62,196 nt of DNA from Virgisporangium ochraceum. GTDB lineage: Bacteria; Actinomycetota; Actinomycetes; Mycobacteriales; Micromonosporaceae. The stretch spans positions 1-62,196 of the forward strand of contig NZ_BOPH01000060.1 of the NCBI RefSeq assembly GCF_016863655.1. Direction: 5' to 3'. The translations under genes and the position numbers were made by a program. The first letter of the stretch is position 1, and each line of letters opens with the position of its first letter. The notes under the pieces are model-generated. The model saw only the letters and a list, made by a program, of their open reading frames with translations, was not told the origin of the DNA and ran no database searches. Shown here in pieces: positions 41,868 through 51,000 of the stretch.

Positions 41868-42499
41868 CGGTGCGGGTGCTGGTCGCCGACGACCAGGAGG
41901 CGGTGCGGTCGGGCCTGGTGCTGATCCTCGACACCGCGGCCGACATCGAGGTGGTCGGCCAGGCCCGCGACGGGCTGCAGGCCGTCGCCGCGGCCCGCGA
42001 CCTGCGCCCCGACGTGGTGCTCATGGACATCCGGATGCCCGGCCGCGACGGGATCGCCGCCACCCGCGACATTGTGGCCGAGGGCGGGTCGGTGCTGATC
42101 CTCACCACGTTCGACATCGACGAGTACGTGTTCGGTGCCCTGCGGGCCGGCGCCGCCGGCTTCCTGCTCAAGGACGTCGACGCGGCCGGCCTCATCGACG
42201 CCGTGCGCACCGTCGCCCGCGGCGACGGCGTGATCGCGCCCGCGGTGACCCGCCGTCTGATCGCGGCGTTCGCCGCCACCACACCGGCCCTGGACCTGAC
42301 CGCGCTCGACACCCTGACCGCGCGCGAACGCGAGGTACTGGCGGCGGTGGGCCGGGGCCGCTCGAACGCGGAGATCGGGGTCGACCTGGGCATGGCGGAG
42401 TCGACCGTGAAGACGCACGTGAGCCGGGTGCTGGGGAAGCTCGGCGTGCGGACCCGCGTCCAGGCGGCGATCGCCGCCCGCGAAGCCGGCCTGGCCTGA
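41864..42499 (+). CDS. NarL/LuxR-family response regulator (211 aa)
   Basis: Receiver domain (1-120) with acidic pair VADDQ, phosphorylation site Asp55 in VVLMDIRMPG, Thr in ILTTFD and Lys in LLKD. The LuxR-type DNA-binding domain (about 145-205) has LTAREREVLAAVGRGRSNAEIGVDLGMAESTVKTHVSRVLGKLG. It is the partner of the kinase immediately upstream; the regulon cannot be read from the window. Confidence 0.93.
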   Translation: MTVRVLVADDQEAVRSGLVLILDTAADIEVVGQARDGLQAVAAARDLRPDVVLMDIRMPGRDGIAATRDIVAEGGSVLILTTFDIDEYVFGALRAGAAGFLLKDVDAAGLIDAVRTVARGDGVIAPAVTRRLIAAFAATTPALDLTALDTLTAREREVLAAVGRGRSNAEIGVDLGMAESTVKTHVSRVLGKLGVRTRVQAAIAAREAGLA

Positions 42500-42539
42500 C
42501 CGCGCCGGCCGCCTGGCGCCGGCCGCTTGACGACCGAGC

Positions 42540-42560
42540 GCGTTCGCCTCTGGTGAACGC
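42540..42560 (+). terminator. Terminator of the two-component operon
   Basis: GCGTTCGCC (42540-42548) pairs with GGTGAACGC (42552-42560), nine pairs including one G-T, around a TCT loop. It starts 41 bases after the response-regulator stop. Confidence 0.6.
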
Positions 42561-42583
42561 GACTTCTGCATGCGCTGTAGCGG

Positions 42584-42616
42584 TGTAATGCTGTAATCAA
42601 TGCAACGGCTGCAACG
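42584..42616. promoter_or_regulatory. Paired direct repeats before the RHH-like gene
   Basis: TGTAAT occurs at 42584-42589 and 42592-42597 (8-bp period), and TGCAACG at 42601-42607 and 42610-42616 (9-bp period). They sit in an AT-richer island 17 to 49 bp before the ATG at 42633. Spaced direct hexamers are typical operators of ribbon-helix-helix dimers, and the gene downstream has an RHH-like segment, so autoregulation is suggested. Confidence 0.5.
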
Positions 42617-42632
42617 TGTGAAGGAGTGACCG

Positions 42633-43217
42633 ATGCGGAAATTTGGTGGCTGGGAAGGTCGCGGTCCGGGCTTCTTCGGTGGGCGGGGCCGGGGCGCCTC
42701 GGAACCTCCGTCGGCCGACGACGCACGGGCGTTCATCCAGGGCGCGCTGCCCGACGACTGGTTCACCGGGCCGGCCGACGTGTCCATCGACCGTGACGAG
42801 ATCATCATCGTCGGCACGCTGCCGGCGCCGAAGCTCGACGAGGGCGCCAGCGACGCCGACCGGGCCTCGGCCGAGCAGGGTCGCATCGCGTCGTACCGCG
42901 AGTCGACCCGCGAGCGGCGGATCCAGATCGCCCGCCAGCTCGAGCACCGCTACCAGCGCAAGGTGGCCTGGGGCGCGATCGCCGGCGACACCCACGAGCT
43001 GTTCACCACGCACTCGGCCCCGGTGATGACGCGGCTGCGCCAGCCGGAGCGGCAGGTGCTCGACACGCTGGTGGCGGCCGGGGTGGCGCGGTCGCGGTCC
43101 GACGCGCTGGCCTGGTGCGTGCGGCTCGTCGGCCAGCACGCCGAGACCTGGCTGGGTGAGCTGCGTAACGCCATGGGCGCCGTCGACGATCTCCGGAAGC
43201 GGGGTCCCGAGCTGTAG
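42633..43217 (+). CDS. Conserved protein with ribbon-helix-helix-like C-terminus (194 aa)
   Basis: The N-terminus is Gly/Arg-rich (MRKFGGWEGRGPGFFGGRGRG). The middle (about 25-125) is a soluble alpha/beta domain (DDWFTGPADVSIDRDEIIIVGTL). Residues 139-167, ERQVLDTLVAAGVARSRSDALAWCVRLV, look like the two helices of an RHH fold with the AGVARSRSDAL turn. I do not recognise a named family. AAGGAG lies upstream of the ATG. The gene stands alone behind an unusual direct-repeat region. Confidence 0.7.
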   Translation: MRKFGGWEGRGPGFFGGRGRGASEPPSADDARAFIQGALPDDWFTGPADVSIDRDEIIIVGTLPAPKLDEGASDADRASAEQGRIASYRESTRERRIQIARQLEHRYQRKVAWGAIAGDTHELFTTHSAPVMTRLRQPERQVLDTLVAAGVARSRSDALAWCVRLVGQHAETWLGELRNAMGAVDDLRKRGPEL

Positions 43218-43249
43218 GCTTCCGGGAGCGAAGGGGAATAGTCCCCAAT

Positions 43250-43580
43250 GTCGTGGTCGACATACTGGCGTGGTCCTCCGGGGCGAAGACGTTCGCGACC
43301 CGGTACCGCACGCTGCCGGTACTGGTGGGCATCACGATCGCCACCGCGGCGACGCACGCAGTTTCCGTCGGGGTCTGATACGGCCTCGGCGCCACCCTCC
43401 CCAGCGGGTGGATCGCGCTCGTCGCCGCGCTGGCGTTCCTCGGCTTCGCCGCCTGGACCCTGCGCGGCGACACGCTCAGCGAGCACGAGGAACGCAAGGC
43501 GCAGACGTCGAAGCGGTCGGCCGTCGTGGCGGTGACGGCTGGCTGCTCGTCGACACGATCCGCGAACTTGGCGGGTGACC
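43250..43580 (+). pseudogene. Remnant of a TMEM165/GDT1-family transporter
   Basis: Reading from 43250 gives VVVDILAWSSGAKTFATRYRTLPVLVGITIA and then AATHAVSVGV followed by an in-frame TGA (43377-43379). The same frame continues GATLPSGWIALVAALAFLGFAAWTLRGDTLSEHEE, and later SAVVAVTA, after which the expected E-x-G-D-[KR] helix appears only as a scrambled frame. This is the layout of a two-repeat GDT1 (UPF0016) cation exporter, with the first E-x-G-D motif lost. The stop, missing N-terminus and late frameshift make it a pseudogene. It explains the 400 bp between the RHH-like gene and the sigma factor. Confidence 0.65.
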
Positions 43581-43618
43581 GTTGCAACCCATCGCCGGTC
43601 GGCCACCATCAGTTCGAT

Positions 43619-44122
43619 GTGAGCCTCAGTGCCGACGACGAGTACGTCGAGTTCGTGTCCAGCCGACTACCCCGGCTGCACCAGACCGCCTACCTCCTGT
43701 GCGGTGACCGGCACCGGGCCGAGGACATCGTCCAGGCCACGGCCCTGAACCTGTACCTGAAGTGGTCGCGGGCCAGGGCGGCCGACAACATCGACGGCTA
43801 CGTGCACCGGATGCTGGTGCGCGAGTTCCTCGGGCAGCGCCGGCTCGGCTGGGCCCGCGTCCTGCTGACCGACCGGATGCCGGAACGCCCCGCACCGCCG
43901 TCCGACGACGTCGAGAACCGCGACGAGGTGCTGGCCGGTCTCGCCCAGCTTCCCGCCGGCCAGCGTGCGGCGATCGTCCTCCGCTACTACAGCGACCTGT
44001 CGGTCGCCGACGCGGCGACCGCGCTCAACTGCTCGATCGGCAACGTGAAGAGCCAGACCGCCCGCGGCCTGACCACTCTCCGCCGCATCATGACCCAGGC
44101 CGCAGACAGGAGCGCCCGATGA
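43619..44122 (+). CDS. SigE-family ECF RNA polymerase sigma factor (167 aa)
   Basis: Region 2 (about residues 8-75) reads FVSSRLPRLHQTAYLLCGDRHRAEDIVQATALNLYLKW with a DNA-melting helix, and region 4 (about 110-160) reads LAQLPAGQRAAIVLRYYSDLSVADAATALNCSIGNVKSQTARGLTTLR. This is the small SigE family abundant in Micromonosporaceae and streptomycetes. The GTG at 43619 gives the usual length. GCAACC at 43584-43589 could be an ECF-type -35 for self-control. Its stop overlaps the start of the HAF-repeat membrane protein, the usual position of an anti-sigma factor. Confidence 0.9.
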   Translation: MSLSADDEYVEFVSSRLPRLHQTAYLLCGDRHRAEDIVQATALNLYLKWSRARAADNIDGYVHRMLVREFLGQRRLGWARVLLTDRMPERPAPPSDDVENRDEVLAGLAQLPAGQRAAIVLRYYSDLSVADAATALNCSIGNVKSQTARGLTTLRRIMTQAADRSAR

Positions 44123-45414
44123 CCGACGAACGCGACGTCCGCGGCTGGCTGGCTACCGCCGAAGCACCGGACTTCCGGCTCGACCTGCGGCACACCGTGG
44201 CGACGGGTCGGGAGAAGGCCCGTCAGCGCCGGATCCGGCGGGTCGCCGGCACGGTCGCCCTCGGGCTGGCGGCCATCGTGGCGGTCCCGGGCGCCATCGC
44301 CATCGCGAGCCGCGACCGCACCGACTCCCTACCCGACGACCCCGCCGCCTCGGCGTCGGCATCGGCGTCGGGCGCACCCGCCACGATTCCCGACGCCGGG
44401 CCGGACGCGTGCCGGTACCACCTGCTTCCGGTGCCCGACGATCCGGCCGTGAAGGAGCTGAAGGACCCGCAGGTCGTCGTCTCCGCCGTCGACCCGACCG
44501 GGCGGTGGGCCGTGGGGTGGATCGCCTCGAACGACCGGCAGACCCAGCTGATGATCCTGTGGGAGAACGGCAAAGCCCGCCTGATGCCGCCCGAGACGAA
44601 GAACGGGCACCCGATCGCGGTGAACGAGCAGGGCCAGGTCCTCGGCAAGTCCGGGCTGAACGAGTACGGGGCCGTGGGGAGCTGGGTCTACCGGAACGGC
44701 TCCTTCGACCGGCTCGGGATACCGGCCGGCTATCCCGGACATGACCTGAACGGCATCAACGCGGCCGGCGACGTGCTCGGATACGTGGTGTACCACCAGG
44801 CCGGCGCCACCGGACTGCAGTCGCGGGTCGCCGTCTGGAAGGCCGGTGACCTGTCCACGCCCCAGCTGCTGCCGAACCCGCGGAACGCGCTGTGGGGTGC
44901 CGAGCGGTTCGGGTCCGACGGCACGATCCTCGGCAGCCTCCAGCCGGGTATGCGGCCGTACGTCTGGGCCGGCCCGGGAACCGGCCGGGAACTGTCCGGG
45001 CCCTCCGACACCGAGTCGCCACGGCTGCGCGATTCCAACGGCGACTGGGTGGTGGGCGACACGGGAACGGGTCGCCGCGTGTTCCGGTGGCGGCTGAGCA
45101 CGGGTGAACGTACCGAGGTCCCGATCCCGTCGCTTCCGGGATTCCGGGCCGGGGGGATGACAGGGATCACGGTCAGGTCCGACGGCGAGGTGGCGATCAT
45201 CGGCCGGCAGGAGGACCCGGCCGCGGGCCCCGACAGCCCGTTGCTCCTGCTGCGGAACGGCCAGAAGAAGGTACTGCCCGCCCCGGACGGGTTCTGGGCC
45301 TCCGGTTCGCACATGAGCACCGGCGGGTCGATCGTGTACGGCGAGGTCATCAGGAGCCTGGAGCCGAACGAGCAGAAGAAGGACATGCCGGCCGCGGTGT
45401 ACTGGACCTGCTGA
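44119..45414 (+). CDS. Membrane protein with HAF-type extracellular repeats, possible anti-sigma factor (431 aa)
   Basis: A 40-residue cytoplasmic N-terminus (MTDERDVRGWLATAEAPDF, then RHTVATGREKARQRRIRR) is followed by one membrane helix (about 41-63), a Ser/Ala linker, and a 330-residue outer domain. That domain repeats a motif of the HAF/beta-propeller type: AVDPTGRWAVGW, AVNEQGQVLG, GINAAGDVLGY, DSNGDWVVGD. The short cytoplasmic part lacks a zinc anti-sigma HxxxCxxC motif, so sigma binding would be through another fold. ATGA coupling to the sigma gene supports a regulatory pair. Whether it senses a wall or sugar ligand is inference. Confidence 0.7.
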   Translation: MTDERDVRGWLATAEAPDFRLDLRHTVATGREKARQRRIRRVAGTVALGLAAIVAVPGAIAIASRDRTDSLPDDPAASASASASGAPATIPDAGPDACRYHLLPVPDDPAVKELKDPQVVVSAVDPTGRWAVGWIASNDRQTQLMILWENGKARLMPPETKNGHPIAVNEQGQVLGKSGLNEYGAVGSWVYRNGSFDRLGIPAGYPGHDLNGINAAGDVLGYVVYHQAGATGLQSRVAVWKAGDLSTPQLLPNPRNALWGAERFGSDGTILGSLQPGMRPYVWAGPGTGRELSGPSDTESPRLRDSNGDWVVGDTGTGRRVFRWRLSTGERTEVPIPSLPGFRAGGMTGITVRSDGEVAIIGRQEDPAAGPDSPLLLLRNGQKKVLPAPDGFWASGSHMSTGGSIVYGEVIRSLEPNEQKKDMPAAVYWTC

Positions 45415-45426
45415 CCGGCAATGGCC

Positions 45427-45457
45427 GGCCGCCGGCCCGGTGACCGGGCCGGCGGCC
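45427..45457 (+). terminator. Strong hairpin terminator of the sigma/HAF operon
   Basis: GGCCGCCGGCCCGG (45427-45440) and its exact reverse complement (45444-45457) form a 14-bp stem with a TGA loop. It starts 12 bases after the HAF stop and ends nine bases before the purK -10 box. No T-tract follows. Confidence 0.75.
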
Positions 45458-45465
45458 GCCGTCAC

Positions 45466-45471
45466 TACCCT
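45466..45471 (+). promoter_or_regulatory. -10 element of the purK promoter
   Basis: TACCCT ends eight bases before the purK ATG, so the mRNA would have a leader of at most two bases. It lies directly after the strong hairpin at 45427-45457. Confidence 0.45.
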
Positions 45472-45479
45472 GGCTGGCG

Positions 45480-46613
45480 ATGGACACCAGGACCGGGCTG
45501 CCCGTGGTCGGCATGATCGGCGGCGGCCAGCTGGCCCGCATGACGCACCAGGCGGCGATCGCCCTCGGACAGTCGTTGCGGGTGCTCGCCGCGAACCCCG
45601 ACGACGGTGCGGCGCTGGTCGCGGCCGACACCTCGATCGGGACCCACACCGACCTCGACGCGCTGCTCGCGTTCGCCAAGGACTGCGACGTGGTGACGTT
45701 CGACCACGAGCACGTGCCCGGCGACCACATCCGGGCGCTGGTGGCGGCCGGTGCGGTGGTGCGGCCCGGCGCCGACGCGCTGCTCCACGCCCAGGACAAG
45801 CGGGTCATGCGGCAGCGGCTCGGCGAGCTCGGCGTCCCCGTGCCGCGGTGGGCACCGGTCCGGTCGACGGAGGAGCTGGCCGCGTTCGGCGCGCAGGTCG
45901 GGTGGCCGGTGGTCGTCAAGGCCGAGCGGGGCGGGTACGACGGGCGCGGGGTCTGGGTGATCGGCTCGCCCGGAGAGGCGCCCGCTGGTGTCGAGCTGAT
46001 CGCGGAGGAGAAGGTCCCGCTGGTGCGGGAGCTGGCCGCGGTGGTGGCCCGCTCGCCGTTCGGGCAGGTGGCCGTGTACCCGGTGGTCGAGACGGTGCAG
46101 CGGAACGGCATCTGCGTCGAGGTGATCGCGCCGGCACCCGGCCTCACCGACGAGCGCGCTGTCGAGGCGCAGAACCTGGCGATCCGCGTCGCCACCGAGC
46201 TCGACGTGGTGGGCCTGCTCGCCATGGAGCTGTTCGACACCGGCAGCGCGCTGCTGGTCAACGAGCTCGCGATGCGCCCGCACAACTCGGCCCACTGGAC
46301 CATCGAGGGCGCCCGCACCTCGCAGTTCGAGCAGCACCTGCGCGCCGTGCTCGACTACCCGATGGGGGACACGTCGCTCACCGCCCCGGTGGTGGTGATG
46401 GCCAACGTCCTCGGTGGTGAGCCCGGCGGCATGTCCATCGACGAGCGGCTGCACCACATGTTCGCGGCCGTTCCGGAAGTGAAGGTGCACCTGTACGGCA
46501 AGCAGGTGCGTCCCGGCCGCAAGATCGGTCACGTGACGGCGCTGGGCGACGACCTCGAAGCGGTGAGAGCGAGCGCCGCGCGCGCCGCCCGGTGGTTGGA
46601 GGAGGGGTCATGA
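45480..46613 (+). CDS. purK: N5-carboxyaminoimidazole ribonucleotide synthase (377 aa)
   Basis: ATP-grasp enzyme of purine synthesis that carboxylates AIR with bicarbonate. VVGMIGGGQLARMTHQAAIALGQ is the family N-terminus, CDVVTFDHEHVPGDHI the substrate block, WPVVVKAERGGYDGRGVWV the ATP-grasp loop, and NELAMRPHNSAHWTIEGARTSQFEQHLRAV the C-terminal signature. ATGA overlap with purE. The pair is universal partner genes. Confidence 0.96.
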   Translation: MDTRTGLPVVGMIGGGQLARMTHQAAIALGQSLRVLAANPDDGAALVAADTSIGTHTDLDALLAFAKDCDVVTFDHEHVPGDHIRALVAAGAVVRPGADALLHAQDKRVMRQRLGELGVPVPRWAPVRSTEELAAFGAQVGWPVVVKAERGGYDGRGVWVIGSPGEAPAGVELIAEEKVPLVRELAAVVARSPFGQVAVYPVVETVQRNGICVEVIAPAPGLTDERAVEAQNLAIRVATELDVVGLLAMELFDTGSALLVNELAMRPHNSAHWTIEGARTSQFEQHLRAVLDYPMGDTSLTAPVVVMANVLGGEPGGMSIDERLHHMFAAVPEVKVHLYGKQVRPGRKIGHVTALGDDLEAVRASAARAARWLEEGS

Positions 46614-47107
46614 CCGTCGTCGGCGTGATCATGGGCAGCGACTCGGACTGGCCGACCATGCAGGCCGCCGCCGAGGCGCTCCGCGAGTTCGACGTGCCCC
46701 ACGAGGTGCGCGTGCTCTCCGCACACCGCACCCCGCGGGCGATGCTCGACTACGCCGCGGAGGCGGCCGGCCGCGGCCTGCGGGTGATCATCGCCGGTGC
46801 CGGGGGAGCGGCGCACCTGCCCGGCATGGTCGCGTCGGCCACGCCGTTGCCGGTGATCGGCGTCCCGGTGCCGTTGAAGTACCTCGACGGCATGGACTCG
46901 CTGCTCTCGATCGTGCAGATGCCGGCCGGCGTGCCGGTCGCCACGGTGTCGATCGGCGGGGCGCGCAACGCCGGCCTGCTCGCCGTCCGGATGCTCGCCG
47001 CCGCCGATCCCGACCTCCGCGCGCGGATGGAGGGGTTCCAGCGGTCGCTGCAGGACCTCGTCGCGCAGAAGGACGCCGCCCTGCGGCAGGCCGCCAGCTC
47101 TTCCTGA
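46610..47107 (+). CDS. purE: N5-carboxyaminoimidazole ribonucleotide mutase (165 aa)
   Basis: Moves the carboxylate of N5-CAIR to C4. GVIMGSDSDWPTMQAAAEAL, RVLSAHRTPRAMLDYA (catalytic His) and IAGAGGAAHLPGMVASATPLPVIGVPV are diagnostic of class I PurE. The ATG at 46610 overlaps the purK stop; an earlier in-frame ATG within purK is less likely. Its last codons lie in one copy of a 21-bp direct repeat. Confidence 0.96.
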   Translation: MTVVGVIMGSDSDWPTMQAAAEALREFDVPHEVRVLSAHRTPRAMLDYAAEAAGRGLRVIIAGAGGAAHLPGMVASATPLPVIGVPVPLKYLDGMDSLLSIVQMPAGVPVATVSIGGARNAGLLAVRMLAAADPDLRARMEGFQRSLQDLVAQKDAALRQAASSS

Positions 47108-47149
47108 GGCGGCCCGCCCCCCGGCCGTCAGCTCTTCCTGAGGCGGCCC
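47095..47149. repeat. 21-bp direct repeat at the ends of two convergent genes
   Basis: A 21-bp sequence (CAGCTCTTCCTGAGGCGGCC plus C) occurs at 47095-47115 and again at 47129-47149. The first copy encodes the purE C-terminus and contains its stop. The second encodes, on the other strand, the last residues of the lipoprotein (GRLRKS) and its stop. The 13 bp between the copies are GC only. Confidence 0.8.
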
Positions 47150-47991
47150 ACCTCGGTGCCGGCGGCGTCGACCAGCACCAGCTGGCCGTCGGCGAGGCCG
47201 GCCTGCGCCGCGGTGGAGAGCCACGTCGGCACGGCGGCGCCGTCGCACGCCATCAGCGTGCTCGGCCCGCCGGTCGCGAGGAACGTGCCCTGGGGACCGG
47301 CGGCCCAGCGTCCCCCGTTGCCGTTGCACCCGTCCGACCCGGTCCACACGCCGTCGGCCTGGAACGCGACGAACGCCGTCGCGCCGCCGCTGACCGGCAC
47401 CCACCGGCCCACGAGCGCGTTCCGGTCGACCGCGGCGAGCCCGGCCGGCAGGGTGGTGTCGGCCGACAGCGCGGCCCGGTCCTCGTCGGTGACCACCGGA
47501 GGCTCGGCCTCCTCCGGTGACACCCCGTCGGTGACCTTCGGCTTGCCGCCGGCCACCAGCCGCGCCACCACCGCGCCGGCCTGGTCGACGAGCGCCAGCG
47601 CGGCACCGTCGGGCTTGTAGCCGTTGGCCCTGAGCAGCCAGCCGGGCGTGAGCTGGGCCGGCGGTTCGCCGTTCGCGAAGCAGCCGCCGCTACCGCCGTG
47701 CAGGGTGGCGAGGAACAGGTTGTCGGCACCGGCCCAGGCGCCGTTCAGGGTGCCGCAGTCGCGCCACAGCGACAGCTGCTTCTTCGGGGCGATCCGCAGC
47801 ACCGTGCCGGGCTTCTCGTCGGTGTCCTCCACCGTCCACAGCCCGATCAGGGCCAGCGGGCCGCCCTCGGCGGCGGGCGGTGCCGGCGCACCGGCCTCCG
47901 GGTCGGCCTGTGAACCGGACTGGGGGCCGTCTCCGGCGCAGGCGGCGAGCGTCAGGACAAGGGCCGTGGCGAGCGCGATCCGAAACCTCAT
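47128..47991 (-). CDS. META-like lipoprotein (287 aa)
   Basis: A lipoprotein signal with lipobox LAAC (Cys18) precedes a Pro/Ala linker and two related domains. Each half begins with a short-chain block of the META/HslJ type (LIGLWTVEDTDEKPGTVLRIAPKKQLSLW; LVGRWVPVSGGATAFVAFQADGVWTGSDGCNGNGG), giving an internal duplication with cysteines CGTLNGAW and CNGNGG at equivalent places. META domains in HslJ are tied to envelope stress; the ligand is unknown. Start ATG at 47991. It is the last gene on this strand before purE and 39 bp after the giant membrane protein. Confidence 0.75.
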   Translation of the reverse strand: MRFRIALATALVLTLAACAGDGPQSGSQADPEAGAPAPPAAEGGPLALIGLWTVEDTDEKPGTVLRIAPKKQLSLWRDCGTLNGAWAGADNLFLATLHGGSGGCFANGEPPAQLTPGWLLRANGYKPDGAALALVDQAGAVVARLVAGGKPKVTDGVSPEEAEPPVVTDEDRAALSADTTLPAGLAAVDRNALVGRWVPVSGGATAFVAFQADGVWTGSDGCNGNGGRWAAGPQGTFLATGGPSTLMACDGAAVPTWLSTAAQAGLADGQLVLVDAAGTEVGRLRKS

Positions 47992-48029
47992 GTGCCTTGG
48001 ACGCAGCGCCACCACGTATCGGTTCCCAC

Positions 48030-51000
48030 CTATCTGAACGATCCATAAGCGCCGCGGAACCGGCCCAGCAACCGGCGGCGTTCGTAGGTCGCGCCGAGGC
48101 TGACCAGCAGGCCACCGGTGAGCACGAACATCAGGAGCAGGATGTACCAGGGCACGTCGCGACCGATCAGGACCAGCTCGTTGGCCATCGCCAGCACCGT
48201 GACCACCGCTCCGATCGTCACCGGAGCCTTGTGCCGGCGCACCGAGCCGATCGCGACCGTCAGCACGGCCGCGACCAGCAGCAATACCCGGCGGACCGTG
48301 CTCGCGTCGGTGATCAGCACGATCGTGAGCGTGGGCGCGAACGCGGCCACCAGCGCCGGACCGTACGCCAGCCAGCTGCCCAGCTCGGGCCGCCGGCGCA
48401 GCTCGACCAGGCCGATCACCAGCGCGAGCGCGGCGAACGGCAGCGTGTACGCCTCCGGGATGCCGATCTCCCGGTCGCGCAGCAGCATCCAGATCGCCAC
48501 GACCTCGATCACCGCCGCGGCCACGATCAACGTGCTGCGGTACTGCTCGGTGCGCCCCTGCCGGATCGCCGCGACCCCGAGCAGGGTGCCGGTGGCCATG
48601 CACGCGACCGCCGTGTACTCCGGGTAGCCCATGGTCAGCGCGATCGCCACGACGAGCGCGAGGTAGCCGAACGCCTCCAGCAGCGACTGCTCGCTGTCGA
48701 GGCTGGCCAGCCGCGCCGGGTCGTTGCGGCGCAGCCGGGGCAGCGCGGCCGAGGCGCCGAGCAGCGCCGCGCCGGCCGCCAGCACGGCGACGGCGCTGGT
48801 GCGGGCCGGCAGGTGCGCGGCCAGGCCGCCGGCGATGGCCACCCCGATCAGGGACCCGGCGGCGAACTGCCACGCGAACAACCGGGCGAAGCCGGTGCGA
48901 CCCCACACCGCGCCGATCACGCCGAAGAACACCGTGCCGGCGAGCGTGCTGACCGTGGTCGACGGGGTGGCGAGGCTGCCGGCGAACCCGGCGCCGGCCG
49001 CGGCCAGTCCGATCGCGAAGATGACCCGACGGGCCTGCCGCAACGGGTGGGCGTCGATGGACTCGGGTGGCGGCGGGGTGAGGGCCAGGCCGAGCCCGGC
49101 CAGCACGGCGACGACCAGCGTGACCGTGTTGTACACCGGCCAGGGCACGTCGAGGGCGGCCGGGATGATCAGCAGCGTCACCGCGACACCGGGGATCACC
49201 ACGGCGACGGCCCGGTCGGTGATCGCCCGGCGGCTGCCGCCCAGCCCGACCGCGGCCAGCGCGGCGGCGAGCGTCAACGTGGCGGCGGCGAGCACGTCGC
49301 TCGGGCCGCCGGTCCACCGCTCGAACCAGCCGAGGTCGGCCGCGGTCTCGGCGGTGCCGGTCCACGGGTCGTCGACCCACATGTACGGGCCGAGCAGCGC
49401 CGCCGCGACGGCCGGCGCGATCACGATGAGCGCGACGCCGGCGGGCACGGCGCTCGCGGCCATGACACCCGCGCCGAAGCCACCCGGCCGGCGCGCCATG
49501 CGCCAGCTCGGCAGCGGGATCCGCGTGCGGTCGGGCCGCCAGCCGGTGGTCGGCGCCCACTCCGCCGCGGGCCGCTCGGTGCGCACCCGCAGCAGCTCCG
49601 CGATCACACCGAGGAGCGCCGCCGCCGCGGCGTAGATCGCCGCCGGCAGGTCGGTGGCCAGCGACGTCAACGCGGCGACAGTGGCCGAGGCGGCGACGCC
49701 GACGGTGACGTACGGCAGGTACATCGGGACGTTGCGGCACAGGAACCCGGACACGGCGAGCCCCACCGACGCGCCCGCGAGCGCCGCGGTGACCGGCACG
49801 TCGACCTCGTGGCTCAGCGTGGCCGCGAACGCCGCGCAGGCCCCCGACAGCGCGAGCAGGGAGCTCGCCACCGCCGAACCACCCACGACGGGCAGGTGCG
49901 CGCGGCCGAACCCGGCGGTCTCCGCGGCTCCGTCCCGGTCGGCCCGGCTCTCGTCGGTCAGCCAGCCGGCCAGCGCCACGATGATCCCGACGGTGAGCAG
50001 GCCCAGCAGGGTGCCCGCGGTGGCGCTCGGCTCGCACAGGCTGGCCACCGCGGTGTGGATGCCGAGGGCCGCGGCGACGCCGACGCGGGTGAAGCCGGTA
50101 CGCGGGTTCCAGGCGACCACGGCCGCCAGGCCGAACCCGAGCGTGGACAGCAGCCCGATCACCAGCGGTGCCGCCCAGCCGAGCTGGAACGCCACCGGTA
50201 CCGACACCGCGCCGAGACCGGCCAGCACGGCCGCCACGTCGTCGCCGACCGGCTTCGGCATCGCGATCGCGGCGGCTGCGGCCAGCAGGAACAGCGCGAT
50301 CGGCACCTGCGTGCCGAAGACGGCGTGCTGGCTGGCCGTCTCGGTCCACCGCGGACCGAGGTCGGCCTCCCAGATCGGGCCGGCGGCCCGGATCACGCCG
50401 ACGGCCGCGCCCAGTGCGCCCCAGCCCGCGAGCACCGCCACGATCGCGCCGACGGCGGCGGAACCGACCACCGGTCCGCGTCGCCACCGCTCGTCGCGCA
50501 GCGTGCGGGTGCCCAGCGACACCGCCAGCACCAGCGCGGCCACCAGCACGAGCTCGCTGCCCTCGACGAACAGCGACGTCGCCCGGGCGAGCGCGGCCGT
50601 ACCGGCGATGGTGACCGCCGCGGCGGCCAGATCGGCGCCGTCGAGGCGCTGGCCGAAGATCTGCCGGTCGTCCATGCTCGGCGCGAGCCAGAGCAGCACC
50701 GCGCTGCCGAGCAGCAGGAACGCCACCACGATGTCGATCGCGGTGGCCGCACCGACCAGCAGTGTCGCGAGTGTCACCACGGCGGCGGCACCGATGGCGC
50801 CGGCCACGACCGGCGGCACGGAACGCCGCTGCATCACCTGCACGAGCGCCGCGTAGGCGAGCACCACCGACAGCGCCAGGTACGTGGTGACCAGCACCGC
50901 GGTCGCCGCGAACGCCCGGTCGTCGGTGCGTCCGGCGACGAACGTCGCGGTGAGCGCGGCCACGGCGCCGGGGAACGCGAACACCGCGCCACCGGCCGCG

